Source of the DNA: Synaphobranchus kaupii
Taxonomy: Eukaryota; Chordata; Actinopteri; Anguilliformes; Synaphobranchidae
NCBI GenBank assembly: GCA_029718625.1
Contig: CM056395.1
Coordinates: 21,868,244 to 21,932,243 of the forward strand
Direction: 5' to 3'
DNA length: 64,000 nucleotides
The position numbers and the translations under genes are program-made. The notes beneath the pieces are model-generated. The model made no database searches, was not told the DNA's origin, and saw only the letters and a list, made by a program, of their open reading frames with translations. Positions 48,706 to 61,500 of the stretch are shown piece after piece (within the stretch, counting starts at the first letter, position 1; each line of letters starts with the position of its first letter).

Positions 48706-51700
48706 TGTGTGTGCGTGTGCGTGTGCGTGCGCGTGCGCGTGCGCGTGCGTGTGCGTGTGTGTGCGTGTGCGTGTGTATGTGTGTGTGCGTGTGTGCGTGT
48801 GTATGTGTGTGTGTGTGTGTTCATATATGTGTATGTTTGCGTAACGCTCTTCTGACCTGTCCCCAGGGGCCTGTGTACCACTCCAGTCTGTGCTGACAGG
48901 AGCTGAGGTCACAGGGGGTCAGCTCGTCCGGCCTCTCGTCCCCACAGCTGTCCAGCGGCAGGCTGCTGATGTGGTTCATCATACACACCACCGTCCTGCT
49001 GCGACTGCCTTCACCACACTCCGCCGAGCACTGACCAAAACAACCGCAACATCAGAGCACTGACTAAAACAACCGCAACATCAGAACACTGACCAAAACA
49101 ACCGCAACGTCAGAGCACTGACCAAAACAACCGCAACGTCACAGCACTGACCAAAACAACCGCAACGTCACAGCACTGACCAAAACAGCCGCATCACAGC
49201 ACTGACCAAAACAACCGCAACATCAGAGCACTGACTAAAACAACTGCAACATCAGAACACTGACCAAAACAACCGCAACGTCAGAGCACTGACCAAAACA
49301 ACCGCAACGTCACAGCACTGACCAAAACAACCGCAACATCACAACACTGACCAAAACAACCGCAGCGTCAGAGCACTGACCAAAACAACTGCAACGTCAC
49401 AGCACTGACAAAAACAACTGCATCACAGCACTGACCAAAACAACCGCAACATCACAACACTGACCAAAACAACCACAACATCAGAGCACTGACCAAAACA
49501 ACTGCAACATCAGAGCACTAATTGCAACAAAGAAACACTAAGCGCACGTGATCACTGACGGTAACTATGACGTGATCACTGACGGTACTAAGACGTGATC
49601 ACTGACGGTAATTATGACATGATCACTAACGGTAACTATGACGTGTGATCACTGACAGTAACTGACGTGATCACTGACGGTAACTGACGTGTGATCACTA
49701 ACGGCAACTATGATGTGATCACTAACGGTAACTATGACGTGATCACTGACAGTAACTATAACGTGATCACTGACGGTGACTGATGTGTGATCACTGACGG
49801 TAACTATGACGTGATCACTGACGGTAACTACGACATTATCACTAAAGGGTAACTATGACGTGTGATCACTGATAGTAACTATGACGTGATCGCTGACAGT
49901 AACTATGACGTGATCACCGTTGGCACGGCCTCACCCTTTCGCTCCAGCGTGTGAAGAACCAGCTGCGGGCGCAGGGCCCTGCGTCGCAGTTCTGCACGTC
50001 CTCAGGGCGCAGCCGCATGTTGCACTCCTCGTCTGTCACCACGTCCCCCAGATTATCCACACACCTCACAACCCGCCTGCGCTGGCCTACCCCACACGGT
50101 ACTGAGCACTGAGAGAGCGTAAGAGAGGGAGGGAGAGAGCATGAGACAGAGAGAGAGAGTGGGGGAAGGGGGGGAGAGAGACGGGGGGGGAGAGAGAGAG
50201 CATGAGACAGAGAGAGAGAGTGGGGGGGGGGAGAGAGACAGAGAGTGGAGGGGGGAGGGAGAGAGACAGAGATTAGATAATTATAGTTTTCAATTTACTT
50301 TACTATGGCTTACTACTTACTACTCAATTAATAATATCATTACTGTTGTTGATTTCTTTTTATTTCCGCTTCAAGCTGATTTATTGTTATACATTTAACA
50401 ATACAATAAAGAGTTTAAAATTGAAAAGTGAATTTGAACAATGAATTTGAGAGAAACTAGGACAGAGGATATTTATTCGACTAGAGTGTAGCAAGAAGTG
50501 TTAACATTGCAGACAGCATAGCCACATCACACTCAAACATGTAACACACTTCTCGTGTTACATGTCCAACATATAATGATAAATTAATGCAGAGCTGCTA
50601 GCAGCTGCCAGTGGCGTTGTGCCCACTGAAACTGAGGCACCGGACCCCTCATTTTTCCCCTAACCCCAACCCCCCCCACCCCCCAGAGTGTATTGTTACT
50701 GTTGGAAGTGTAATACTGTCACTCTTACTAACAGAGTAGAAACAAATGACTGAAGAAAAAGAAATAATAAAAAAAATTGTATTGTGGACATAAACCACCC
50801 ACATTTTTGTATGTTTCAGTTTGTGACCCCTCAAAAATTGTTGGGTGCACGACGCCCCTGTCAGCTGTTTTGTCTGGTTTCCGAGGTTTCTGCCGAATAC
50901 AAACCGGAGTCCACTCGGAGCGGATTTGCCACTCACTGCAGATCTTCAGCTGGCAGGTGGTCACCGTCTCTGGCCGCTCCAGGCGTCGGCACTGCAGCGG
51001 CCCGACGGCGGCGGCGGCCAGGCTGCCGTTCCCCAGGGGCTGGCGGCACAGGACCTGGCGACGCTGGGCCCCGGGGCCACACGTCTTGCTGCACGCGGAC
51101 CACTCGCCCACGTCCCAGCTGAACGGAGAGAGAGGGGGTTACGGTAACTCCCGGACAGAGACACGCTTGTGGAGTTACGCACGGATATTGGCCTGGGTTC
51201 ATATGGAATTCCAGACTGAAGCTACAGAATGAGGTGTCCTGGGCCTCTCAAACACACATGCCTGGTATGACCCCACCCTTCAGCGAGGCTACAGGGGTGG
51301 GCCTGCATTCAATCAGCACTGACTGCTTTCTTTTTGCCGCTTGAGCTGTCACCAGAATTTATCGTAGCTGCAGTCATTTGTCAAGAAAAAATTTAATTAA
51401 ATTAAAATTTAATTAAATTATTTAATTAGAAGTTATAGTTACAGGTGAATGCCGATTGAATCCAGCTGATTTAGGAAAGTCCAGTACCATACAGTGTGAC
51501 CTGAAGTAGTGCAGTATGAGACAAAGAGAGGGTGTGGTCAGTAGTGCATTATGGGACATGGAGAGGGTGTGGTCAGTAATGCATTATGGGACATGGAGAG
51601 GGTGTAGTCAGTAGTGCATTATGGGACATGGAGAGGGTGTGGTCAGTAATGCATTATGGGACATGGAGAGGGTGTAGTCAGTAGTGCATTATGGGACATG

Positions 51701-54700
51701 GAGAGGGTGTGGTCAGTAGTGCATTATGGGGGACATGGAGAGGAGAGGGCGTGATCACCTACAAGGCCGGGCAGGGCTGGCTGTTACAGTCCTCAGTCAG
51801 TGGGCTCGGACGCTGGGCGAACTCGCATAGATCCTCTGGGACCACAGCGTCGGTCACCTGTTCCACACAGGTGAAAACCACCTGGCGTCTACCTGCCCAA
51901 AAATACACAACATGGAGGGCCATGACAGAGCACAGTTCTCTTAACATTTTTATCCCGTTTCCATTTAGACATTTAAAACAGTGAGCATGGATGTCAACTG
52001 GCAGCTGTTAACAGAGGTCTGGCACCTACGAGAACAAGCATGAATCACCCAGTTACCTCAGTCACTGAGCTATTCAGATGTTCCTTAAATAACACAAAAT
52101 GTGAGCCAACCTACTTTTCTGTAGTGTGAACGACCTTAGAAGGTCATCACTGCCCATCCAGCAAAACCTTTTAACAGTATTGAGACCAAAGAAATCTAAG
52201 TATGTTTAAGAAAACATTAATGCACTATTTTAAACCCAGAAATCCAATATAAGCAAAAACCTCTGCACCCCCCCCCCATCGGAATCCCAATTTTTAATAT
52301 GATATAATGCAGGGGTGTCAAACTCCAATCCTGGAGGGCCACATTGTCACGTTCTTTTGTGGTTTCCTTTCAATCAGCGGCCAATTAAGGCCTTGAGAAC
52401 AAGTTATATGGATTATTTAGCCAATCAGCAACTTAAATTAACCACTGGTGCTGAAACACACTGAAAACCAGCAGACAATGCAGCCCTCCAGGACTGGAGT
52501 TAAACCAGCAGACACTGCAGCCCTCTAGGACTAGAGTTAAACCTGCAGAAACAGCAGCCCTCCAGGACTGGAGTTAAACCAGCAGACACTGCGGCTCTCC
52601 AGGACTGGAGTTAAACCTGCAGACTCTGCGGCCCTCCAGGACTGGAGTTAAACCAGCAGACACTGCGGCCCTCCAGGACTGGAGTTAAACCAGCAGACAC
52701 TGCGGCCCTCCAGGACTGGAGTTAAACCAGCAGACACTGCGGCCCTCCAGGACTGGAGTTAAACCAGCAGACACTGCGGCCCTCCAGGACTGGAGTTAAA
52801 CCAGCAGACACTGCGGCCCTCCAGGACTGGATTCTCACACCTGTGATATAATGAATAAGTGAAAGAGATAAATCACCTGGTGTTCCACAGCAGAAACCTG
52901 TAATTGACCTATGAACCTTCTCTTATTATAACATAGCTCTTTGGAAAAATCAAGAAAGTCACCAGTTTAAACAGCTGAAAGTTTAAACGATAATTACTAC
53001 ACTTGGTAGAGCAGCGTTGAACTGAAACACAAGGAGCCTGGGGCAGTTTACAGATTCCAGTAGAGCTCTGTTGTTAGCACTAGAACACACCTGAAGCTAC
53101 AGTGGTTTTCACCAGTGGCTGACAGGTAAGTCAGTTACCTGAGTAATCCACACCATTTGGCAAGATACAACCTCTCTCTTGACTGCATCTCACATGGTTA
53201 CCTTCTAACCTTAACCCTAACTTCACATCATTCTAGAGCACAGGTGTTAAACTCCAGTCCTTGAGGGCTGCAGTGTCTGCTGGTATAACTCCAGTCTAGG
53301 AGGGCCACAGTGTCTGCTGGTTTTTGGGTCGTCTCAGCACCAGTGGTTCATTTAAATAATTGATTGGCTAAATAATCCGCACACCTTGTTCTCAAGGCCT
53401 TAAAGGGATAGCTCACCTATTTAAAAAAATGTTATATTGTTTTACTTACCCCCAAAATAGTATGTAAGGCTGTAGTGAGATGCTGTCCTGGTCCCAGCAT
53501 TTTAGCTAAAATTGGCTAAATCTGAATTGGAACAATGCTAAAAATTTGCAACTTGCCATTGGATTTAACTTTTACACAAGGACGATATTCCAATTCAGGT
53601 TTAGCCCATTTCAGCTACAATGGTGAAACCGGAACAGGGTAAATAAAACAATACCAACTTTTTCAAAATGGGTGAACTATCCCTTTAACAAAGTAAAATC
53701 ATTAGAATTTTACAAAGACAACGCAAGCTTAAAAGACTTAAAATAATGCCATTATTCATAACAGCCTCAAGTTCTAAAAATGTTTTTTTAATACTTCTAG
53801 CACCTGCTACCCCAAGCCACCCTTACTAGAATTCTGCCCTAAAAATATATAATTGTTCTCGCTATTATTATAGGCAGCCTTGAAAGCTTCCATCTGGGCA
53901 GTCTGCACCTCCCTTTCTAACCTCCCTGCCCCCCAAGTCCCTAGTTTAAATAATAAACTCTTACAGAGTACATATGGTCCCTATTGGACTTGCATGTACT
54001 CTGTGAGAGTTGAATTAACACTGGACATTTTATTGTGTATGTTTTCCTTTAAAAAAATGTAACAGAAGCCACTGTACTGCAGGTACACAAAGAGTCTAAA
54101 GCTCTTCATAGTCAATACTGGGTCAAATAAGAATTCCAAGTATGTGTGCGTATCAAGACAATATTTATGCAAAATATAGCCTACAGCACACATTTCAAAA
54201 TATTTAACTTGGTAATAGTCACGCATGTTTGTTTTTCAGATATGTCAACTGTAGGAAGTTTCGGCACGGTACAGCAACTACACATCGCCTTTCCCCCGTA
54301 AAACTGTCCCAGATCTCCCAAGTTCTCATTCTGTCTTAATTTACATGTCTCAGCTTATATTAACTTCTGCTTTATTAAAAGCATGTGAAAGTCATGCGTC
54401 TGAATATTATTCATTGCTGCAATTCTATCTGTTTCTCATTGCTGCTCAGCGTAGAAGGACGAATGCTTCCCTACACTGGAGATCGCAGGTCATGCAGGTG
54501 TCTAAGCAGGTGATGCAAATGGACCGCCAATGTATCTGCTTTAAAGGTACTTCAGTCCTGGAGGGCACCTCTATGACCACTTGTCTTGCCACCAGGTACT
54601 GTGTTTGTTCAGGGCATATTACAGAAATTGTGATGAAGTGTGACTATATGCGTGCCGAATAAATAAATAAATAAATAAATAGAAAAACAAAACAAAAAAA

Positions 54701-57700
54701 CACTGAATGTTGCGGTGACAGTATGTAAGCTTGGCGGTTATGTAGCATGTAATGGTTCACTGGTATCCGTCAACTGTTTATGCTTTTTAAACTGGCAGCT
54801 CACGGAAATTCCGTTCTTTGATCATTGAGACAAAAAAAAACCAAATACAATTCAGATGTCTCAAAAATTGAGACCATATCCAGGTCTGTATCTGTACAGT
54901 GTCAGCATACCTCACACTAATGACAATAACAAGTAAAAGATGTCCACTGATGGCATCTAATTTGTTTACACTCTTGGATAATACCTCTTATACAAACAAT
55001 GTTTTATAGACAATATGCGGGAAATATTTGGCCCGTATGCAGCGTTTATAAACAATGGCTGACCTTCGGGAAGAAGTAGACGAAGCAGGCTGCTTTAGAG
55101 CAAAGGGAATAAGTTGCTCATTGGGTTGTGCTAGGCCTCACCTGTCCCGCAGGTGGCGCTGCAGAGCGAGGCTCCGGTGCGTCTCCAGGTGTGAGGTGAG
55201 AGCTGGCCGGGGTCGAACTGGGCAGCAGGGCGGTCGGTGGCCTGGGGGAGGGGCTCGGAGGGGACCTGGTTCGGGTGGACCCCGCCGATCGAGTTTTCGT
55301 TCCCGCCCACGTCTGAAGGGTCGTGGCCCCGCCCGTCTGCGCTGTGCAGCAGCCAGGTCTCCGCTGGGTGGGGGGGGGGGGGGGGCGGAGGGTAACGTAA
55401 GGACAACCTGGAAGTGGAGGTGTCCTGAGTGGCATTAGCTAACTCACTTTACCTCAGCCCGGAGAACACCTGCTCAGGTACGGAATCGCTGGACAGGGCT
55501 AACGCTAACATTTCCACCTGAAGTGGTTTTTTGGTTCCAGCGAGCATTTCACTCACAAGCGGTGGTCAGGTGGTCAGGCACCTCTATGACCACTTGTCTT
55601 GCCACCATTTTGATTAACAGACTCTGCACTCACCCAATGGCAGGACTTCTGAGTGCGGGGCCGACTGGTGGATGACAGTGTTCTGTCTGGGCAGTGTGTA
55701 TTCATAAAACACAATGGGACCAGGCTGCTGGTAGATTAGCTGGTGGTATGTGGAAACAGAGAAATTGGTAAATTCTACATACTAAAAATGTTATTTCACT
55801 GTGATTAAGCTCGAGCATTTCCTGTCACAAACCAGTCAACTGTTTATCTGTCATTACACTGTAATTAAGCCAGAGCATTGACTTTAATGAATCACACTCA
55901 GTTGTTTACGTATGTTATTACACTGTAATTAAACCAGAATATAGTGTCATACGCCACACTGTCAGCCATTTACAAATGCTTCATGAAGATAGAGCATAAA
56001 ACAAGGTACTAATGTAAGCAAATTACTAATGATGTTACTCTGCATTTAATACAAGCATTCTACAACTGCTAGTGAGTATCATACTGTAACATTTACACAG
56101 TTAAAGATTATGGAATTACATGAAAATGTTTTGATTGATTTCGTTGTGGGATTGGGATTTCAACCGAGGGTGTGATTAAATTTAGAATAAGGATTGGGTT
56201 TGGGATTTTCAGATCAGCTGCATCCTTACACAAACTGCAAACTAATCAGTGACTAATGTGTACATACAGAGTCCTGGAAGATACTTTTTTGCTCATATCA
56301 AATGTTTAAGCCTATGAAAAATGACCCAGTCTTGATTCATTATTCAGTAAGATTTTAAGTCTTCGTGCCCTAATCTGTCTCACATAGAGGTGTAGCTCCT
56401 GGGCGGTGGGCCCCGGAGCGGTGACGGACTCTCCGGTTCTGCTGCGGATCTCGTTGGGCCGCCGGTACGTCAGCTCGGTCCCAGCGGCGAAAAAAATGCC
56501 GGGTCTGTCGATGGCCCAGTTCCCGTTAATGACAGAGTCACCCCCTGTTGTTCTGAGCGCTGAAACAGACATGGGCACACAGTCAACGTCCTTACGTGGA
56601 GAGACAGAACTGGGTTAGAGACGCAGCTTAATGTTTGGTACGTTATATTTTAAATAATGACATATGAACATAGGACTTCAGTCTATAGACAACAACAGTG
56701 CATAGGTACGCTGTTCACCAGAGGTGGAGTCCAAGTTCAGAAAGTAAAAATCCTCCCCAGTATTTTGTTCCAATCACTTGGATTTGCGAAGTTGCACAAT
56801 TCTTCAGCCAGGAGGCAGAACTAACTAGTGAAATCAGCTGGCTGGAGTTCATGGGTGGAAGAAACACATGGCAGGACTTTTAATTTCTGACCCCTGGACT
56901 TTCCACCTCTGCTGTTCACAGACAACAGCTCAGAGAGCAGACACATTGTCCACCAATAATACCAATTTTGGGGACATCACTGTTGATTAAAAAGATAAAG
57001 GCGCTTTGATGGACATTTTTAGGGAAGAGAACTCACATTGAAAGCTTGAGTATTTGAGGGAGAAAACAGGAAATGGAGGGGAGATGGTGTTGGAGGAGAG
57101 GTGGTGTTGGAGGGGAGGTGGAGTTGGACAGGAGGTGGTGTTGAAGGGGAGGTGGTGTTGGACGAGAGGTGGTGTTGAAGGGGAGGTGGAGTTGAAGGGG
57201 AGGTGGTGTTGAAGGGGAGGGGAGGTGGTGTTGGAGGGGAGGTGGTGTTGGAGGGGAGATGGTGTTGGAGGAGAGGTGGTGTTGAAGGGGAGGTGGTGTT
57301 GGAGGAGAGGTGGTGTTGGAGGGGAGCTGGTGTTGGAGGGGAGCTGGTTTTGGAGGGGAGGTGGTGTTGGAAGGGAGGTGGTGTTGGAGGGGAGATGGAG
57401 TTGGAGGGGAGATGGTGTTGGAGGAGAGGTGGTGTTGGAGGGGAGGTGGTGTTGAAGGGGAGGTGGTGTTGGAGGGGAGGTGGTGTTGGAGGGGAGGTGG
57501 TGTTGAAGGGGAGGTGGTGTTGGAGGGGAGGTGGTGTTGGACGGGAGGTGGTGTTGAAGGGGAGGTGGTGTTGGAGGGGAGATGGTGTTGGAGGGGAGGT
57601 GGTGTTGGAGGGGAGGTGGTGTTGGAGGAGAGGTGGTGTTGGAGGGGAGGTGGTGTTGGAGGGGAGATGGTGTTGGAGGGGAGGTGGTGTTGAAGGGGAG

Positions 57701-58553
57701 ATGGTGTTGGAGGGGAGATGGTGTTGGAGGGGAGGTGGTGTTGGAGGGGAGGTGGTGTTGGAGGGAAGATGGTGTTGGAGGGGAGATGGTGTTGGAGGAG
57801 AGGTGGTGTTGGAGGGGAGGTGGTGTTGGAGGGGAGATGGTGTTGGAGGAGAGGTGGTGTTAGAGGGGAGGTGGTGTTGGAGGGGAGGTGGTGTTGGAGA
57901 AGAGGTGGTGTTGAAGGGGAGGTTGTGTTGGAGGGGAGATGGTGTTGGAGGGGAGGTGGTGTTGAAGGGGAGATGGTGTTGGAGGGGAGGTGGTGTTGGA
58001 GGAGAGGTGGTGTTGGAGGGGCGGTGGTGTTGAAGGGGAGGTGGTGTTGAAGGGGAGGTGGTGTTGAAGGGGAGGTGGTGTTGGAGGGGAGCTGGTGTTG
58101 GAGGGGAGGTGGTGTTGGAAGAGAGGTGGTGTTGGAGGTGGTGTTGGAGGGGAGGTGGTGTTGGAGGGGAGGTGGTGTTGGACGGGAGATGGTGTTGGAG
58201 GGGAGATGGTGTTGGACGGGAGGTGGTGTTGGAAGGGAGGTGGTGTTGGAGGAGAGGTGGTGTTGGAGGGGAGGTGGTGTTGAAGGGGAGATGGTGTTGG
58301 AGGGGAGATGCGGGGCTGAGCAGCGCTCCTCTTACCCAGGTAGTTCTTGCTCTTCACGGTCTCCATTATGCGGATATTTTGGGCTCCCAGGGGGATCTCC
58401 AGGATCTTGTGGTAGCCCACGGAGAGAAAGGAGCGAGAGAATGTCCCACTGACCACCTCACAGGATGAGCCGTCCCCCGCACACACCCCACAGACGTCCA
58501 CCTGGTACCCCTCACACACAGGCTCCTAAGGAACACACACACATGCACGCACA

Positions 58554-58585
<32 letters not shown>

Positions 58586-61500
58586 CGCACAAACAAACAC
58601 GCACACTCACACGGGCACACACAAACAAACACACACGCATGCCCACATGGGCACATACACACACATACACATACTTAGTGCAAGATTCTTTGGTAAAAAT
58701 CCAGCTGTATGAATTCATAATTATGCCAAATGTATGGTGCAGTAGGTAAGCTGTAATGTTTATATAGGCTGTATTTGGATACCTACTACACAAATAACTG
58801 ATATATGATATTATGTAAGACATACACATTTCATGTCATGTGGTTCAATCAGACAAATAAGCTCAACTACCATCTCTTTTTCTGTGGTTTCCTTCCACAC
58901 ACAAACACACACACACATTCCACTTCTTTCAGGCACTCCTGTATTTTCATACCAATCTGCTGCCACGGTCTCATATTGTGAGAAAGCAACAGCTTTTTTC
59001 TGTATTAAATATTTTTCCTCTTTTATCCCAAACCAATACATCTGTGGTACGACTGTGCCCAGATTCCTGAGGTCTTTCTGGTGAGGAGAGCGAGAGGGAG
59101 AAAGAGAAGACAACAGGAATACATTTGTTCTGAAATAAACAAATAGCTGGGAAGGTGAGGGAGAAGAGGCTACGACTAAGAGAAAAAGACATTAACTTCA
59201 AACATTTGTCCTGAAGATTATCTGGAGAGAGAGCAAATGTCTCCAGTCTTATAGACAGGAACGCCCTAGTCCTCTACTCCACGAAAAATACTGCACACAG
59301 ACGAAACAGATTTAGGAGTTACATTTTGATAAGGCTCAGTCACAGAATGAAATTCATTATATTTCCACATTTCCGTTAGAAATCACAATACTAGCTACAT
59401 ACCAGCTGTGTAGTTTTACTACTGCGAACCATATGGAATCTTTATTGATAGTAAAACGGCTCAGATATTTTGGCCCGGTGTTGAGGGGCGTGATGTGGGC
59501 TGAACATTTTGAGGGTAATCGGCGGCACAGTACCATCATCTCCTTCTCTTTATTGCCTCTGCTGTGGACCCCTCAATCTGTCTTATCAAGCAGTCTGATG
59601 TGTAATGTTATTTTTCAATGAGGAGCACCCACAATGCATTGCCACCAAAGCACTCATGCCCACAGTCTGTGAGAAGTATCTTAAGATACAGTAAGTACAG
59701 TTCCTCTCTGGTCACCACTGATTCATAGAAGAATTTCCATAGCTTCTTGGAACTCTTTCTACCCTGGTTGCCGTGGACGACAGCCTAAGCGCGTCCTAAG
59801 TCTCGAAGTAAGCCATTGGAGTTACTCAGAAAAACGTTTGACACATGTTTTGCAGATGAGAAAAATATGCCACGGATAGGGATACACGGTCACGCCTCAT
59901 TTTGCAAGTCGAGTTAACGACCAAGCACTTTGCGGCTATGCTGAACCCAGCTCAACTTCTTGGATCGATCAAGTGAAAGTGGAACTAACAGAAATAAACT
60001 CCTCTGAAATCATGTTGAGTGTGTCGCACAATCCTGGAGGCATGTTCCCGTACGAACAACGATAATATTGTCTAGCTGCGCAATCAGGCCAAGTATTAAT
60101 GTGTGCACGACAGGCTGTGGAACGGGAGCCAGACGACTGTCATTTGTTAGCTATCGCCTGGCAGAGATGCACCGCACTCAATATAAGGAGAAACAGTTGG
60201 TATTTAGCCCACCAGCTGAGAGAGTGTGATGAGATAAGGATTAAATGCTTGTAGCTGTAATTCTGTGTGTTTTGGGTTCAGACCTCGGGGGGAAAAGCAC
60301 GGTCGGGTTTGATTTCCCCCTGAACGTCTGACCATGGATCTGCCCTCACTCTCAAATTAAAAACAAGCAGAAGGTTTACATTTACGCACAGCTCAATTTT
60401 GAGGGACACGAAAGAACATTAGGGGGCGCGGCCAACAGACCTTGCCCAATCACTCATTACTTCACAATGTAGATGACACACTCGATCAAGCCTGACGTGA
60501 CTGACGAGTTTCCCTACAAAGATTATATATTTCCATCGTTTTATTGCTAAACTCTTTTTATTTTTTACATCTTAATGAAGATTTATTTACAATGCACCTG
60601 ATGTAATGTATTTACACCATATTACAGCATATAAAAAACAGGTGACTAATTCATAGTTATAAAAATTAAACAATTAAACAATAAGCATCATTTTTTCTGT
60701 TTCCAACTAAACATACAATTCACAATATTACTTTTAAAATAAATTACCACGAGCATCACTGTTTCAGGAAAGTTTAAATTTACTGAGAGACTTTCATATA
60801 AAAAAGACCATAGAGTGTAATGATAATGTAAATAGGCTTATCTCAGCCGATACATGAAATATTAAATATTAACATTGCAAGTGCGATGCAGATGCGTGAC
60901 TCAAATTTAAGGCTGCGCTGTTCTGCTGATCTTGGCAGCAGATACTTTTCCCTTAATGCCCGCCCTAATCCCAACGTCATCCCCGCCGCCTCCTTCCTAA
61001 TGGCGGTGATGAGATTAAATGAAGCACTGAAGTAATAAGAGTGAGTGCACATATTGCTCTGAGTAGCCCTGTATTGAGTAATAACTATAAGGTAAGCCTC
61101 CTGGAAAGACCCATGGTTCTGTTTAAAAGGTAATCAATTACAGTCATGGACACAGTTCAATATTATTGCACCTCTGGCAGTAGATGACAGAGCGCAGTTC
61201 TCACCAATATCATCATTCTGTTACCCCCCCCCCCCCAGCATGTCCGGCCCCCACACAAGGAGCATGATAATAAATCAAATCACTTCACTCCTCTTGTCTC
61301 AAAATAGTTTTGGATCCCGTGGATCTACAGTACTTCATCTGCCTTTCCTTACTGCAGAACTGCGGCAGGTTATCAATTTCAAGTGCAAAAATGCACATAG
61401 AGACATATACACGCACACTCATACACATGTACACACAAGCATACACACAGACAGACACACACACACATACTTCTGATAAATAAATACTCAATCTTCTTCA

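Noticed and set aside
48464..48912. Several 90-126 codon ORFs of alternating Cys-Val or His-Thr
   Set aside because: Translations of the (TG)n/(CA)n microsatellite.
49026..49520. CRISPR-like evenly spaced direct repeats
   Set aside because: The units are contiguous tandem copies without unique spacers, inside an intron of a vertebrate gene.
57203..58033. 276-codon ORF rich in Trp, Cys, Gly and Val
   Set aside because: It is a read-through of the 17-bp minisatellite. All three + frames are open because the unit has no stops and rotates frame.
57860..58519. 219-codon minus-strand ORF containing thsd4 sequence plus Pro/Ser/Thr repeats
   Set aside because: Only the part 58525-58336 is exon. 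It ends at a consensus donor, and the rest is the minisatellite read in the intron.
58940..59085. Minus-strand ORF with YWFGIKEEKYLIQKK, considered as a thsd4 Cys-rich exon
   Set aside because: It has no cysteines and no similarity to the THSD4 region expected there.
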